Assembly (NCBI GenBank): GCA_025457665.1 | Contig: JALOTY010000007.1 | Span: 1 to 64,000 of the forward strand | From: Akkermansiaceae bacterium | GTDB taxonomy: Bacteria; Verrucomicrobiota; Verrucomicrobiia; Verrucomicrobiales; Akkermansiaceae | Length of the DNA: 64,000 nt | Direction of reading: 5' to 3' | Notes under the pieces: generated by a model | What the model was told of the DNA's origin: nothing | The model's input: the letters and a program-made list of their open reading frames with translations, nothing else | The model's database searches: none | Translations under genes and position numbers: made by a program | Part shown: in pieces, positions 8,719-20,000 of the stretch | Numbering within the stretch: the stretch's first letter is position 1 | How the letters are laid out: every line of letters starts with the position of its first letter

Positions 8719-9543
8719 TCAGCAGAGCCGGACCATATCCTTGACGAACTGCCGCCAGAGGAAAAACAGGCCTCGGGTGGAATACTCGAAGGTGCCCTCC
8801 TGGTCGTGGCTCGGGCGGATGATGCCTTCTTCGAGGTTGTGGCGGAGCTGGCATTTCATCTCGGCTTCGATGGAATCCTCGATCGAGTCCGGGTCCGGAA
8901 CCATGAGGGTTTCGGAGTTGGCTCCACATTTTTCCAGGAAACGGTGGTGGTCGCCGAGGATGAGTTCCACCGAGTTCCGCTCGCAGGGGACGTGGTTCCA
9001 GAGCATGTGCGGCGGGCACTTCAGGGTCGGGGAGAAGGGGAAATTCGTCGTCCGCAGAATGCGTCCCGAGCGGTCCCGGGAGGTCATCGAGAGAAAGGAA
9101 AAAGCCACATCCCCCTGCTCGCAAAGACAGATCGTGGCCTCCGCCATTTCCTCCGGGTGCCAGTAAATCTGGAGATACTGCTGCATTCCCGACCACTCCC
9201 AATCGCAGTCGCCCACGTGTTCGAAGCCATACTCCTCCAGGTCCATGGCCGCCTCCGCCGCGTGGGGGAAAAACGAGGGATCGGGCAATTCGCGGTGGCG
9301 CAGGCGGTTGTCGCCGGGCAGGCGCAGGCGGCGGATCCGGGTGAGGAGTTCCACCCAGGGAAGCATCAACCAGGGAACCAGACCGAGCACCCCGGCCCAC
9401 CAGCAGTGGGCGATGAAAGCGGCCGCAAGGAAGGAAGTGACAAGAAAAAGCAGGGCCCCGAGCTTCCGGATCATGGGAGTACGGGACGACCGGAGACCGA
9501 TCGCCATCACCACTAACCCGATGACCAAGAGGGTCTTTTGCAT
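8719..9543 (-). CDS. Uncharacterised membrane protein
   Basis: I do not recognise this 274-residue protein. From ATG 9543 it starts MQKTLLVIGLVVMAIGL and has a second long hydrophobic region (LGALLFLVTSFLAAAFIAHCWWAGVLGLVPWLMLPWVELL, residues ~27-66), then a soluble domain of about 200 residues rich in aromatic and acidic residues (YGFEHVGDCDWEW, FSFLSMTSRDRSG). The soluble part probably lies in the cytosol after two or three membrane passes. A further in-frame ATG at 9669 would overlap the divergent carbonic anhydrase gene, so the shorter start is preferred. Confidence 0.7.
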   Translation of the reverse strand: MQKTLLVIGLVVMAIGLRSSRTPMIRKLGALLFLVTSFLAAAFIAHCWWAGVLGLVPWLMLPWVELLTRIRRLRLPGDNRLRHRELPDPSFFPHAAEAAMDLEEYGFEHVGDCDWEWSGMQQYLQIYWHPEEMAEATICLCEQGDVAFSFLSMTSRDRSGRILRTTNFPFSPTLKCPPHMLWNHVPCERNSVELILGDHHRFLEKCGANSETLMVPDPDSIEDSIEAEMKCQLRHNLEEGIIRPSHDQEGTFEYSTRGLFFLWRQFVKDMVRLC

Positions 9544-9667
9544 GAATTTGAAGCGGTCCCGCAGGCGAGCAGGTCCGGCCCCAAGCAAACCCCTCCCGGG
9601 CGATTCGTCAAGGAGGCGGACACCCGCCTTTTCACGGAGGCCGGAATCCGCTTCGATTCCTCCCGCC

Positions 9668-10195
9668 ATGGCGATCGAAACCTACGAATCCCACCGTCCC
9701 GAAATCCACCCCGGAGTCTTTGTCGCGGCCAGTGCCGACGTGATCGGCCGGGTCACCCTCCACGAAGAGTCCAGCGTCTGGTATCACGCCACCCTCCGCG
9801 GCGACATCAACCAGATCGTCATCGGCCCCCGCTCGAACATCCAGGACAACGCCGTGGTCCATCTTGCCGATGACTTCGGCTGCCACGTCGGGGAGTTGGT
9901 CACGGTCGGCCATTCCGCCATCCTGCATGCCTGCACGGTGAAGGATGAGGTCCTCATCGGCATGGGGGCGATCGTGCTCGATGGTGCGGAAATCGGGGAG
10001 CGCTCGATCATCGGTGCCGGGGCCCTGGTCACCGGCGGGGTGATCATTCCTCCGGGTTCCCTCGTTCTCGGCAGTCCGGCCAAGGTGGTCCGACAGCTTT
10101 CCCTAGAAGAACAGCGGGGCGTGCGCCACTGGGCGGACAAATATGTGGTTCAGTCCCGGAAATTCCTCGATCGTGGGCCCGACCCCCGCGCCTGA
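9668..10195 (+). CDS. Gamma-class carbonic anhydrase / hexapeptide-repeat protein
   Basis: This 175-residue left-handed beta-helix protein has hexapeptide turns throughout. The three zinc-ligand histidines of gamma-carbonic anhydrases are present as H65 (VVHLADDF), H82 and H87 (GHSAILH). R44-GD (LRGDINQI) and the Gln/Asn of SNIQDN also match the family. The likely role is reversible CO2 hydration or an uncharacterised acyl-related function in the cytosol; many bacterial homologues have weak or no measured activity. The alpha/beta hydrolase gene starts 3 bp later. Confidence 0.9.
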   Translation: MAIETYESHRPEIHPGVFVAASADVIGRVTLHEESSVWYHATLRGDINQIVIGPRSNIQDNAVVHLADDFGCHVGELVTVGHSAILHACTVKDEVLIGMGAIVLDGAEIGERSIIGAGALVTGGVIIPPGSLVLGSPAKVVRQLSLEEQRGVRHWADKYVVQSRKFLDRGPDPRA

Positions 10196-10198
10196 AGC

Positions 10199-11083
10199 AT
10201 GAGATTCCTGCCCGCCTTCCTCTTCCTCCTCGGCATCTCCGCTCTTACGGCGGATGTCGTACGAGATTTGCCGTACGTTCGCGATGCCGGGCCGCTGCAG
10301 AAGCTCGATGTCCACAGACCTGCGCTTCCGTCCGGGAAACGGCTGCCCGTGGTGGTGGCGATTCACGGGGGAGGCTGGAAAGCCGGGGACAAGGCGGATC
10401 CTTCGTTCATCGATCCGCTGGCCACCTGGTTCGGAAATCGGGGTTTCCTGGTGGTTTCCCTCAACTATCGCCTGAGCCCTGCGGTCAGGCATCCCGGGCA
10501 CGTCCGGGATGTGCGTGCTGCCTTGGCCTGGATCGGGAAAAACATTCCCCGTTATGGTGGGGACCCGGCACAAATCTATCTGGCCGGCCATTCCGCGGGT
10601 GCCCATCTTGCCGCATTGGCAGCGGTGAACCGCGGTGCGCTCGCGGCTGCCGGGGCGGATCCCTCGGCGCTGCGCGGCGTGCTGCTCTTCGAAGGCGTGG
10701 CCTATGATCTCCCGGTGCAAATGCGCCTGCGCAGTCCTTTCCCCAAGACCGGGGGAATGTATGCCGCGGCTTTTGGCATCGAAAAGGCAGGATTGATCGA
10801 TGCCTCCCCGGTCTATCAGATCGATGGCACCCCGCCACCGGTTCTGCTGCTGCATGCCCGCATGGAACGCTCCAGCCGGCTGCAAGCAAAGATCTTCGCC
10901 CATGCCTTGAGAAAAGCCGGCGGGCGGCCCTGGGTTCGGTCCATCTGGGGGAAAAACCACGGCAACCTGCTTTCCACCCTGCTCGTCCCGGGTGACGCGA
11001 CCTCCAGGGAACTCAGCGATTTCCTGGGCCTGGCGGACAAAGGAGGAAACAACCTTGATCTAACAAAGATACCCGAGGAGTGA
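10199..11083 (+). CDS. Secreted alpha/beta hydrolase (esterase/lipase, BD-FAE-like)
   Basis: The 294-residue protein has an N-terminal signal peptide (hydrophobic core FLPAFLFLLGISAL, cleavage near residue 18). The oxyanion-hole motif HGGGW is at 56-60, the nucleophile elbow GHSAGAH has Ser at 132, and a late KNHGN supplies a plausible catalytic His. This is the hormone-sensitive-lipase/carboxylesterase type common in Planctomycetes and Verrucomicrobia, acting on small esters or acetylated sugars in the periplasm or outside. It follows the carbonic anhydrase gene by 3 bp. One dispersed word (TTGTTAGA on the minus strand) lies in its last codons at Leu-Thr. Confidence 0.85.
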   Translation: MRFLPAFLFLLGISALTADVVRDLPYVRDAGPLQKLDVHRPALPSGKRLPVVVAIHGGGWKAGDKADPSFIDPLATWFGNRGFLVVSLNYRLSPAVRHPGHVRDVRAALAWIGKNIPRYGGDPAQIYLAGHSAGAHLAALAAVNRGALAAAGADPSALRGVLLFEGVAYDLPVQMRLRSPFPKTGGMYAAAFGIEKAGLIDASPVYQIDGTPPPVLLLHARMERSSRLQAKIFAHALRKAGGRPWVRSIWGKNHGNLLSTLLVPGDATSRELSDFLGLADKGGNNLDLTKIPEE

Positions 11084-11114
11084 GGGCGAAGATGTCATCG
11101 ATTTCCCCGTGGAT

Positions 11115-14045
11115 TCATTTCCTGAGTCGGTAGAATCGGGGTCCCGAACCCGGAGCAAAGGTGAGAGGACTTCTCGCCCCGGGAAGCACCTGCCAATTCT
11201 CCAGTTCGGTCGAGCTTTCCAGCAAAGCGTCGGGATCAAACCACCAAAGCACCGGGTTTCCGCTGCTGGTGCCGAGATGAAGTTCGAAGGGCGGTGCGTA
11301 GTGGACCATCAGCTCGCAGTCGAAAATCGCGTCGCTCGATGTGATCGAAGTCTGATGCAACTCGACCGCGAGCAGGTTTTCACCGGAGACCAGTTTCGAT
11401 GCCGGAATCGTGAAGCTGTGGTAGCTGTTGCTGTCACTGGAATTCGGCGCGAGGCTGTTGTAGCTGAATGGCGGGGAAAAGGTTCCGGAGGATGATATCA
11501 CGGTGGGAGCTGCATCATCGTTGAGCCAGAGAACCACCGCGTCGTCCCGGCGAACTCGGAAAACCACGGAAGTCACCGCAGAGGCGTCATCGACCATGAA
11601 TCTCCTACGGAAATAGTAGGTCCGTGTTTTGTCGGAGCTGTTCGGCCCGAATCCGAGGATGGTGCCGTAACTCACGCCGGAAACACCGAAGCCAGCCGGG
11701 AGGCTTGCGGGCTGCCATTCCGTGGCGGCGGGGCTTGAGTCATCGAACCCCGGTGATTTCCATCCCGACGGAGGATCACTGCGTGTCTCGCGATATCGCC
11801 ACCCGCCCGAACCCCGTGGGACCAGCACGGCTTCGGTTACCGGCGATGCGAAAAACCAGGCCTCGCCGGTGACTTCGGCATTCACAGGATTTTCGAGATC
11901 CAAATGAAGCCGGGAGTAGGATTCGGGCGATGGGACCAGCGCTTCGATGACTTTCACCACCTCGCCGGGGTTGAACAAAAGCGAACCGGAGGCAGGCATG
12001 CTTTCCCCGGTTGTTGCGCTTTGTCCAATCACGGACCAATCGACACTCACGGGCTTCGAACTGAAGGTGCTGAGGCGGATTTCAAAACGTGAGGGAAATG
12101 CGGTGATGTCACGCATCGGCCCTTCATATCCCGCCACGGCCACTCCAACCTTCGATCCCGGAACGGGCATGAAAGGCTCGATTTGCGGAGCATGATCGGT
12201 TGCATTCCACGCCGTGTTCAAAGGGTGATTCACCGGGTCGGCTTGAGAGAGCAGACTGTCCTGCACATCCAGATAAGGCCTGCCCTGTGAGTTCGTGGCG
12301 GTGGTCTGATAGATCCAGGCACTGGCTTGGGTGGGATGCCACTGGCCGCTGAAGACATCGCGGAAACCTTGCTGGAGGAAGAAGGAATCGCGCACCGCCA
12401 CCGTTCCGTTGTAGTTGTATCCGGAGCCGTAATTGTCTCCCCAGCGCACTCCTACCATGTTTCCGGAAAACAGGCAGGAATCGACACTCAGGTGCGGGCC
12501 ATTGCCGGTGGACGACGAACTGTATCCCGCCTCGATTCCCTGGCCACAATTGAAAAAAACGCTCCCGGTGTGGGAAACATCGCGCGTCCCGGAGAGCGAG
12601 TTGCCTTCATGAAAGGCGGCCTCGATCCAGTTGTTAGATGCGACGAAGGGAGTGGTGTCGGCGACGCTGGTGAAGGGGTTGTCACCGCCGTTGGCGCCGG
12701 AGTCGATTCCGTCATCCTTGCAAAACCCGATCACGCTGCGGGTGATCGAAAGGTCGCCATTGGTGAGATAGATCGCATCGTTGTCGGCATCGGCGAAGAC
12801 TTCGCTTTCCGCCGGAAACTCGATGAGGGCGGAGCGATCGATGGTGACCTTGCTCCCGTTGAGTTCGCCGCAGGTGATCGAGCGCTGCATCAAGGTCCGC
12901 TGGAGGTCGATCCAGGTGTTCGTCTTGCTGTTCATGTGCTGGCCGCCGAGACCAAAGCAGTAGCAATCGCTCAATCGGAGTCTGGCGCCAATCGCGGTGC
13001 CACTACCACTTCCAGAGACGAGGAAAAGGGCCTGTTCCGGGCGGTGGGTCGAATAGCCGCTGTTTGTATTGAACCATCCGGGATCCTCCCCGGCACCGGT
13101 GAAAATGGCATGGGTGGCCGTGAGATCGGAAGTGGCCGAGGGGAGTTCGATGCCACCCCAGCGGCCGGTTGCGCCATCGGGGGCAAAAACCACCGGATGA
13201 TCGGCCGTGCCATTCACCAGCATCCGGCCATGGAGGACGATTTCCACGCCGCTGCCCGCGCTTCCGTTGCCGGTCCCGAGGAGAACGATGCTGCCTTCGC
13301 CCAAAGTCAGCGTGGCGCTGGCGGCGATCGTCAATCTTCCCGTCACGCGGATCCTCGAATGAGCAGGCCAGACCGTATCCGCCGTGATGTCACCGGAGAC
13401 CGGGGTGAAAGTGGGTGACGTTTCAATGCCGATCTCGGGACTGTCGGCAAGACCATGGAGGGCGGCAGCGACTTGCACAGGACCTGAGGTGGCGGCGGGA
13501 GCGAGGACCGAACCCCAACCGCGCCGCATGCGAAGACTGTGAGCGGGAAAAGCGCCGAAGTGCACTTTGCCGTTGAGGCGTAGAGGATCTCCCGCGGCAT
13601 CCCGCAGCACCGCGGCGACGGGGATGGGCAAGCCGGCGGGCCAGGAGGAGGGAGCGATGATCCGGAAGTCCGCTGCGGCAAACGCGGAGGGGGCATCATC
13701 GATGGCCGGTGCCGGGGTGAAGGTCGGTATCCCGTCCTCGGTGCTGCCCCGGGCGGAATTGCGAATGATGAATCGCACGAGCCGTGAATCTAACAGGTTA
13801 GAGGTGGTGTCACGACTTTCAACTTTCAACTCATGATAGCGGACATCCCTGACCTGCACCGGGCTGTCTATGGGGAAGGGTTTGCCATTCAGTGTCGCGG
13901 CGGTGGTTGCTGCTTCCGGATCCGCACTCACGGTGATGGTGACGGAATCGCTGTATTTCGTTTTGTCCACCACGCCGCTGATCCAAATCGCTCCGGGAGC
14001 GTTGGCGCTCAGAAGGAAAAGAAGACTAAAGAAACGCGCGCTCAT
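11115..14045 (-). CDS. Large secreted beta-helix protein with galactose-binding-like domain
   Basis: The 976-residue protein has a signal peptide (RFFSLLFLLSANAPGA). After an Ig-like N-terminal part, residues ~220-640 form a right-handed parallel beta-helix (repeated G-N/D turns, NSYSTH, DNDAIYLTNGDLSITRS, DDGIDSGANGGDN). A jelly-roll of the galactose-binding type follows (~720-900, GFDDSSPAATEW, TYYFRRRFMVDD, DDAVVLWLND, GENLLAVELHQ). It ends in the short module found in four neighbours (ESSTELENWQVLPG then RFYRLRK). Its start overlaps the stop of the CotH gene by ATGA (14042-14045), so the two are translationally coupled. Surface or extracellular carbohydrate binding is likely; no catalytic residues can be assigned. 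Confidence 0.8.
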   Translation of the reverse strand: MSARFFSLLFLLSANAPGAIWISGVVDKTKYSDSVTITVSADPEAATTAATLNGKPFPIDSPVQVRDVRYHELKVESRDTTSNLLDSRLVRFIIRNSARGSTEDGIPTFTPAPAIDDAPSAFAAADFRIIAPSSWPAGLPIPVAAVLRDAAGDPLRLNGKVHFGAFPAHSLRMRRGWGSVLAPAATSGPVQVAAALHGLADSPEIGIETSPTFTPVSGDITADTVWPAHSRIRVTGRLTIAASATLTLGEGSIVLLGTGNGSAGSGVEIVLHGRMLVNGTADHPVVFAPDGATGRWGGIELPSATSDLTATHAIFTGAGEDPGWFNTNSGYSTHRPEQALFLVSGSGSGTAIGARLRLSDCYCFGLGGQHMNSKTNTWIDLQRTLMQRSITCGELNGSKVTIDRSALIEFPAESEVFADADNDAIYLTNGDLSITRSVIGFCKDDGIDSGANGGDNPFTSVADTTPFVASNNWIEAAFHEGNSLSGTRDVSHTGSVFFNCGQGIEAGYSSSSTGNGPHLSVDSCLFSGNMVGVRWGDNYGSGYNYNGTVAVRDSFFLQQGFRDVFSGQWHPTQASAWIYQTTATNSQGRPYLDVQDSLLSQADPVNHPLNTAWNATDHAPQIEPFMPVPGSKVGVAVAGYEGPMRDITAFPSRFEIRLSTFSSKPVSVDWSVIGQSATTGESMPASGSLLFNPGEVVKVIEALVPSPESYSRLHLDLENPVNAEVTGEAWFFASPVTEAVLVPRGSGGWRYRETRSDPPSGWKSPGFDDSSPAATEWQPASLPAGFGVSGVSYGTILGFGPNSSDKTRTYYFRRRFMVDDASAVTSVVFRVRRDDAVVLWLNDDAAPTVISSSGTFSPPFSYNSLAPNSSDSNSYHSFTIPASKLVSGENLLAVELHQTSITSSDAIFDCELMVHYAPPFELHLGTSSGNPVLWWFDPDALLESSTELENWQVLPGARSPLTFAPGSGPRFYRLRK

Positions 14046-17000
14046 GGATTTGGAGGAAGGGCGGGTGTGACCACCTGATAGAAACGACGGTTTATCCCTG
14101 TTGATGCCGGGTCCGAGACGGAGACTTCACCATCGGCAGGCTGGGGTGGAATGTCTGATAGGCGCTGCCAGTTCGTGAGATCATCGGAAAAGAGCACACT
14201 GTATCCGCGTCCCGCGCGGGCGATGAATCGGATGACCGGGACACCACCTTCACGGGTGAGCGACTGGGTGAATCGACTGTTCGCATCTCTCGGCGCGGTG
14301 CCGGCGAGGAATTCATCGAGATTGCTCATCCCATCTCCATCCGCATCAGCGCTGGCATCACCCTCGAATCCGGGATCAAAGCCGTTTTCTATCTCCCAGA
14401 GATCGAGCATGCCGTCCGCATCGTTATCAATCTGTGCGGCCTGATTCATGGCCGCGGGGGTGGGCAGAAGAGGAAGAAGAACCGCCGATCCATCAGGCAA
14501 GCGGCCTTCGCTCGCCGCAGCGGACTGAGGTCCGAAAGCCAGCGCGTCGATGGCAAAGCCGCTTGAAGTGAAAAGCCCCAGTTGCTCCCCGGCGGAGCTG
14601 AGGGCAAAGGCGACATGACCGGGCAGGGTCGGATTGTTGTCGGCGATCCATTGCGCCCATGCTCCGGCTCCGATGAAGCTGAGGGGCGCGATCTTCTGTT
14701 TGGTGGGTTGGGTGAGGGTGTCGGTGACCGATGCTCCGCCGACCATCACCGGCAAGGAGCCGGGATTGTAGAGTTCAAACCAATCAGGTCCGCTGGATGG
14801 AGAGGAGACCCATTCGTTGATCTTCACCGCCGTGAGCGATCCAGTGGCTTGGGCGGAGTTCATCGTTCCCCGAGTGGGAAGGTTGAGTGTGAACGCGCCA
14901 CCCCCATCCGGCACACGCCCTATCGACAGGTCGGGAAGCTGATGGCCCCACACGACCGAATCCCGCAGCCCACCACCTGAAGCGGGAGCATGGAAAAGAT
15001 AAATCGATCCGCCCAGCGGGTGAAGTCCGAAGCCGGTGTTCGTTGCTGAGGCGGGCAGGTTGTTGTCGCAATGAATCACCAATCTGCCGCCAGCCGGGAT
15101 CACGGTGGCCGCTGGAAAGATCCAGGAACGTGGCGTGAGGACCGAATCGCTCAGGCTCATGTCCGAGATGTCGGCATCTTCAGCACCGGAATTGAAAAGC
15201 TCCACCCAGGACGAAAGCGAGCCATCGGGATTGGTTAGAGAAGAGTTCCTCACCAGAACCTCGCCAAGGACGATCGATGAGGCGGGAAGTCCGGTTTCGA
15301 TCAGAGCATCGAGCTTCATTCCCCAAACCATGTCGCTACTGGTGGCGTTGATCTGATGGACCTCCACGGCGATGGTATTCTCGCCCTGAATCAGAAGCTC
15401 CGCGGGGAGATAGATGATCTCCTCCCGGGCGTCCGTTCCGCTGCCGGGCGCGCCACCACCGGTGCTGTTGTAGGTGGCACCCGCCGCCGTCATGCGCACT
15501 TCCGCGGCGACTTGACCATTGAGATAAATGATCGCGGCATCATCGATCATGGCAGTGGCACGGAGGGTGACGCCTTGCATAGGGCCTTCGTATTGGAATT
15601 TCTTGCGGAAATAGTAGGTCGGAAACATTGCCGTTCCATTCCGTGGGACCTGGGTGGTCTTGGCAAAGCCGGTCACGGAAGAAATCGAACTGGTTTCATA
15701 GTGGAGAAGTTGCCCGCCGGAGGGCCAAAGGGAGTCGTCGAAGCCGGGCAACTGGTAGCTCCCATGGTAGGAGGTGCCGCTCGCCATGTATTTCCACACG
15801 GCATAGACCGGCAGCAGGTTCTCAGTGACCGTGGTGGTCGCAATGGTGGATCCCGGGTTCGGCCCGCCCGGGGTGGGTTGGGAGTGCGCGATGATGCTGG
15901 CGGAGCCGTCTGGCGATCGCCCCTCCGAGACATCCGTGCTCTGGGGTCCGTAAAGGATATGATCGATCACGCCGAGTTCCGCATTGAGCAGGGCGATCTC
16001 ACCTTGCAGCGACGAGAGTTTGAAAGAGGTATGGTCGGGGCCTTTTTCAGGATCCCCATCGGCCTTGAATAGAAGGTGGCCGCCAGCAGCGATGAAACTG
16101 AATGGGGTGATCGGGTGTCGATCCGGCCAACCTAACAGGTTATCGGTGAGATGGCAGCCGCCGAGGTCGGTGGGGAGGGTGGCGGGATGGTGGAGTTCGA
16201 TGAAATCGTCACTGCTCAATGCCCCGGCACTGGCAAGCCATTCGTTGATCAGGACGGCGGAGGGCGGCATGGTGGCCGCCGTGATGTTGGCACTGCCGAA
16301 GCTCGGAAGGCAGAGGTCCCAGCCGCCGTCGGTGGCTCGACGGCCGAGGGAGTAATCGGGCAATTGATGGCCGAAGACGATGCTGTCCACGACCCCGCCG
16401 CCGGATGCGATATCCCGCGAGAGCAGCAAGGTTTCGCCGTTCTCACTCAGAGCGAATCCGGTGCGCGGCAGTGGCACGGAAGTCGAAGTGGATGCATGGA
16501 TGACAAGGTAGGCTCCGGGGGCGAGGATGGTGCCGGGAGGGATGAGATATTTGTGAGGGAACGCGGGATCATCGGTGAGGCCCCAAGCCCCGATGTCCGC
16601 CGCGAGGTCTCCGGAATTGTGAAGCTCGATGAGATCGGGAAAAACTCCGCCGAGATCGAGAGTGTCGGAATTTTTCGCGAGGATTTCGCTGATTCGGACA
16701 ATGGCTTCGGGACCCGGTGCGACCCAGTTGGGATCGATGGTCCAATGGAAGCTCGCCAGCGTCGCACTGCTTCCGAAGGCGGGATCATTTTGAAAATGGA
16801 GGGCATCGTTTTTCCCGGCGATCTCGATCGAGTGTTCGCCTGGGCTGAGATCGGTGAGTGTGATCGGCGTGCTGATCGAGGTTTCTGCGCTCCACGGGCC
16901 GCCATCGATTCGCCAAACGTAATGGCTGTGACCGGCTGACCACAGAAGAGTGCCCGGCTGGGGGCCCACGGTGATGACGGCGTCGTCTGCGGCGGTGATC

Positions 17001-20000
17001 GATCCGACATTTGCTGTGAGACAAACACCGATGGGAATCACGCCGCCCTTGTCGCGGCCATTGGGTCCGGTGCCACGCCCAGGGGACGCTTCGCGCAGCG
17101 AGAACCATGAACGCATGACCTGGGCTTCGTCCCAGGAATGGAAATCCGTTTCAGACAAATCCGGAACATGGAGTAAGAGCGGATCGGCGGCGATATTGCC
17201 CGTTCCCGGTCCACTCCATGGCAGGGCCATGAGATTGTCATTGAAGACGACTTCGCTGGTGGTAGGCAAGAGGTTGCGGACGAGTTTTTCGCAGTTCAGC
17301 AGGATGTTGTTTTCCACCAGGAATCCAGCACCGGCAGTGGTGCCGTCATCCGCGAGATTGAGAACGCCACCATCGGTATCGCTGCCGCCGGAGATCGTCT
17401 GACGGACCACGGTGTTATTGAGGAAGGCATATTGATTCCCTTGTTTCGCCGTGGCGGCATGGTCCACGTTGTAGAAAAGGTTTCCAACGATGGTGATGCG
17501 GCTGATCAGGGCCCCGCTGTTGCCACCACTGATGGCGGAGGCGGAATCGGGTGAGCCATTCTGATGCACGTGAAGGAAGATGTTTCCTTCGATCCATGCA
17601 TCGGTTCCATCCAGATCAAGAATGTCATCCCCGCTGCCGGTGAAGACATTGTCGATAACCTGGAGAATGGGTCCGGGACGCTGGCCACCGGTGAAATCGA
17701 TGACGTCGTTGTAGTTTCCGGGGACGCTGTTGGCGTAACCGAAGAAGTTCCTCACGAAGATTCCGCGACCGCCGGGTTTGATGCCTCCGCCACCGTGGAC
17801 CAGTTCGAAATTCGCACCGGCCGCGCCATCGGGGAAAACGCAATCGCTGACGAGAAAGGACGAGGCATCGAGCGAAAGATACTGGCGGTTGGTGGTGCCG
17901 AAAGTCAGGTGATCGAGGATGACCTCGCCGCCATTTTGGGAGTGAATGGCAGTCTCGCCATTGAATTCAAAATGGGCATGGCGGATCTCCGTGACTGGGG
18001 ATGGGTCTGAGGGCAAACCATGGATGACGATGCCGCCCCATGTGGCAGTGCTTCCCGGAGTGCGGGAGAATCGAATGGGCGCTTCCGCTGAACCGGAGGC
18101 AAGGATCCGACCACCGGCAGCGACGATGAGATCCACGGCGGAGCCGAGAAAAACGGTGGTTCCGGGCTCGATCGTGAGGGTAGCTCCGGCGGCGACGGTG
18201 AGTGATGAGGATAGCAGATATGGGCCGCCGGACGCGGTCCAAGTGGTGTCAGTGGTCAAAGTGTTGCCAGCAGTGATGACCGATGCATCATCATACCAGA
18301 CATCGAATCGCAGGCTTTCCGTCTCCGCATCGGCGGCATCGAAGGACTGAATGAGCAAACGATTGATTCCGGGTCGCAAGATCACTCCGCTCGCGCTCCA
18401 AGTGGCGGAATGTGCGTTCCATGAGGCATGGACTCCATTGACTTTGACCGTTCGTGTGGTGATCGCGTTCGCCCTGCCTCCCAAGGTGGTGGTGGCGGTG
18501 GCGGAGCGTGGGTAGCCGTTGACCGTGGCGGGTGCGGTGGTGACGCTGATGGAGAGCGGCACCTGCGAGGTCACGTGAGCATGGCGGGCAGCGTTGAAGG
18601 ATTTCATCGAGTCCCTGATGGCGGGATCGACGAAGCTGCCGAGAGTTTGATCGACGAGTGAGTTGAAATTCGACGGCTTGAATGGTCCATCTAACAAAAC
18701 TTTGAGCGCCGCATAGTAGCGCGGGGCGAAGTCAGGATGTTTCATGAACGCATTCATCGGGGTGGCAGCGCCGCTGCTGCGTGCGATCATGCGGAAAATC
18801 CCGGCGGTAGGGGATCCTGCCGAGTCTCCGCCGCCAAGAATGGTGTCGAGGTCGTAGGGCATCAGCCGGCAGCGGATGTCATCGACGCCGAAGTAGAAAT
18901 GAAAATCGTCGCCATCGGCATTCGAGAGATTGGTTTCGTTGTTGTCCACCATTGTGTTCACCGCGAACCAGCGCATCCACTGGTCCACATCCGCCACAGC
19001 GGAAACCGCATCGATGTAGTCGGCGTCCCAACTCACCGTGGAGCTGGCGAGCGAACCGCTGTGGCCTTTTGCAAGAGCTTCGGTAAGTCCGATGAGATCG
19101 GTCCATTCGTCTTCCGCGCTGTTGGTTTGCTTGCGGTAGTTGAGTTTGTAGAGATCGACCAATGAAAGGCTTTCCGCGACCCCGGGGATGATTTTCGAAA
19201 AATCGCCGCCATTGGGGATGGAGGTGCCGCCTGCCGTGGTGCCTTCGAAGAGGCGCACGGCGCGGTAAAGATTTCCTGAGCTGTCGCGCGGGAATCGATG
19301 GTCGATCAGGTCGGAATTCCAAGCCTCATTGCAGGCGTAGAAGCCGAAGGAGGGTGATCCGCTTCCCGCCGGATTGGCACCATTCCAACGGAGCTGGACA
19401 GCGCGTGCTTGCGGCGAGGGCACGCCGGAACGGGCGAAAAGTGCGGCGCCGAAGACCTGCCAGGGGGTGTACTGGGAATTGAGATTGAACTGAGTGACGC
19501 CATTCCATGGTTGATCGTGGGTGAAAGCAACGTTCAGCCCCTGGGGCTGGCGGGTTCGGGAACCATTGCCGCGGTTGCGAACACTGACCCGGTGGCGAAT
19601 GGTGGTGCCGGTGCCGTCCACCGCCACGAAGCTGGCATTGAACCGGGCATGGCTGCGGGTTTGATCGTTGGTCTCGCCAGAGTAGTAGGGATAGGGATGA
19701 GAACCACCGGAACCGTTGGCATTGATCCCAGCGAGTTGGGTCTTGTCCGCCGCTTTCATGATGAGGCGATAGATGGGCATGACTCCGTTGTCGTTGCTGT
19801 CATCCACCTGATAGAGGCAGTTCGCAATCTGGGCCGGAGTGAGAAGGGGATCATCGCCCATCACCGGTGCGGGCCAGGTGCGTGAGAGGGAACCATCGGA
19901 GGCGGCCACATAGTATTCGATGATGGTGCCCGCCGCTTGGGATGGCAGGGTGGCTCCGAAGAGACCGTCATCAGCCAGAAGATCGCCGTGAAGTCCGTCG

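Noticed and set aside
15232..15240. TGGTTAGAG and other near-matches such as CTGTGAGA (22744, 24526, 27731)
   Set aside because: They were left out of the YTGTTAGR count to avoid inflating it. CTGTGAGA may be a related variant worth including in a computed motif model.
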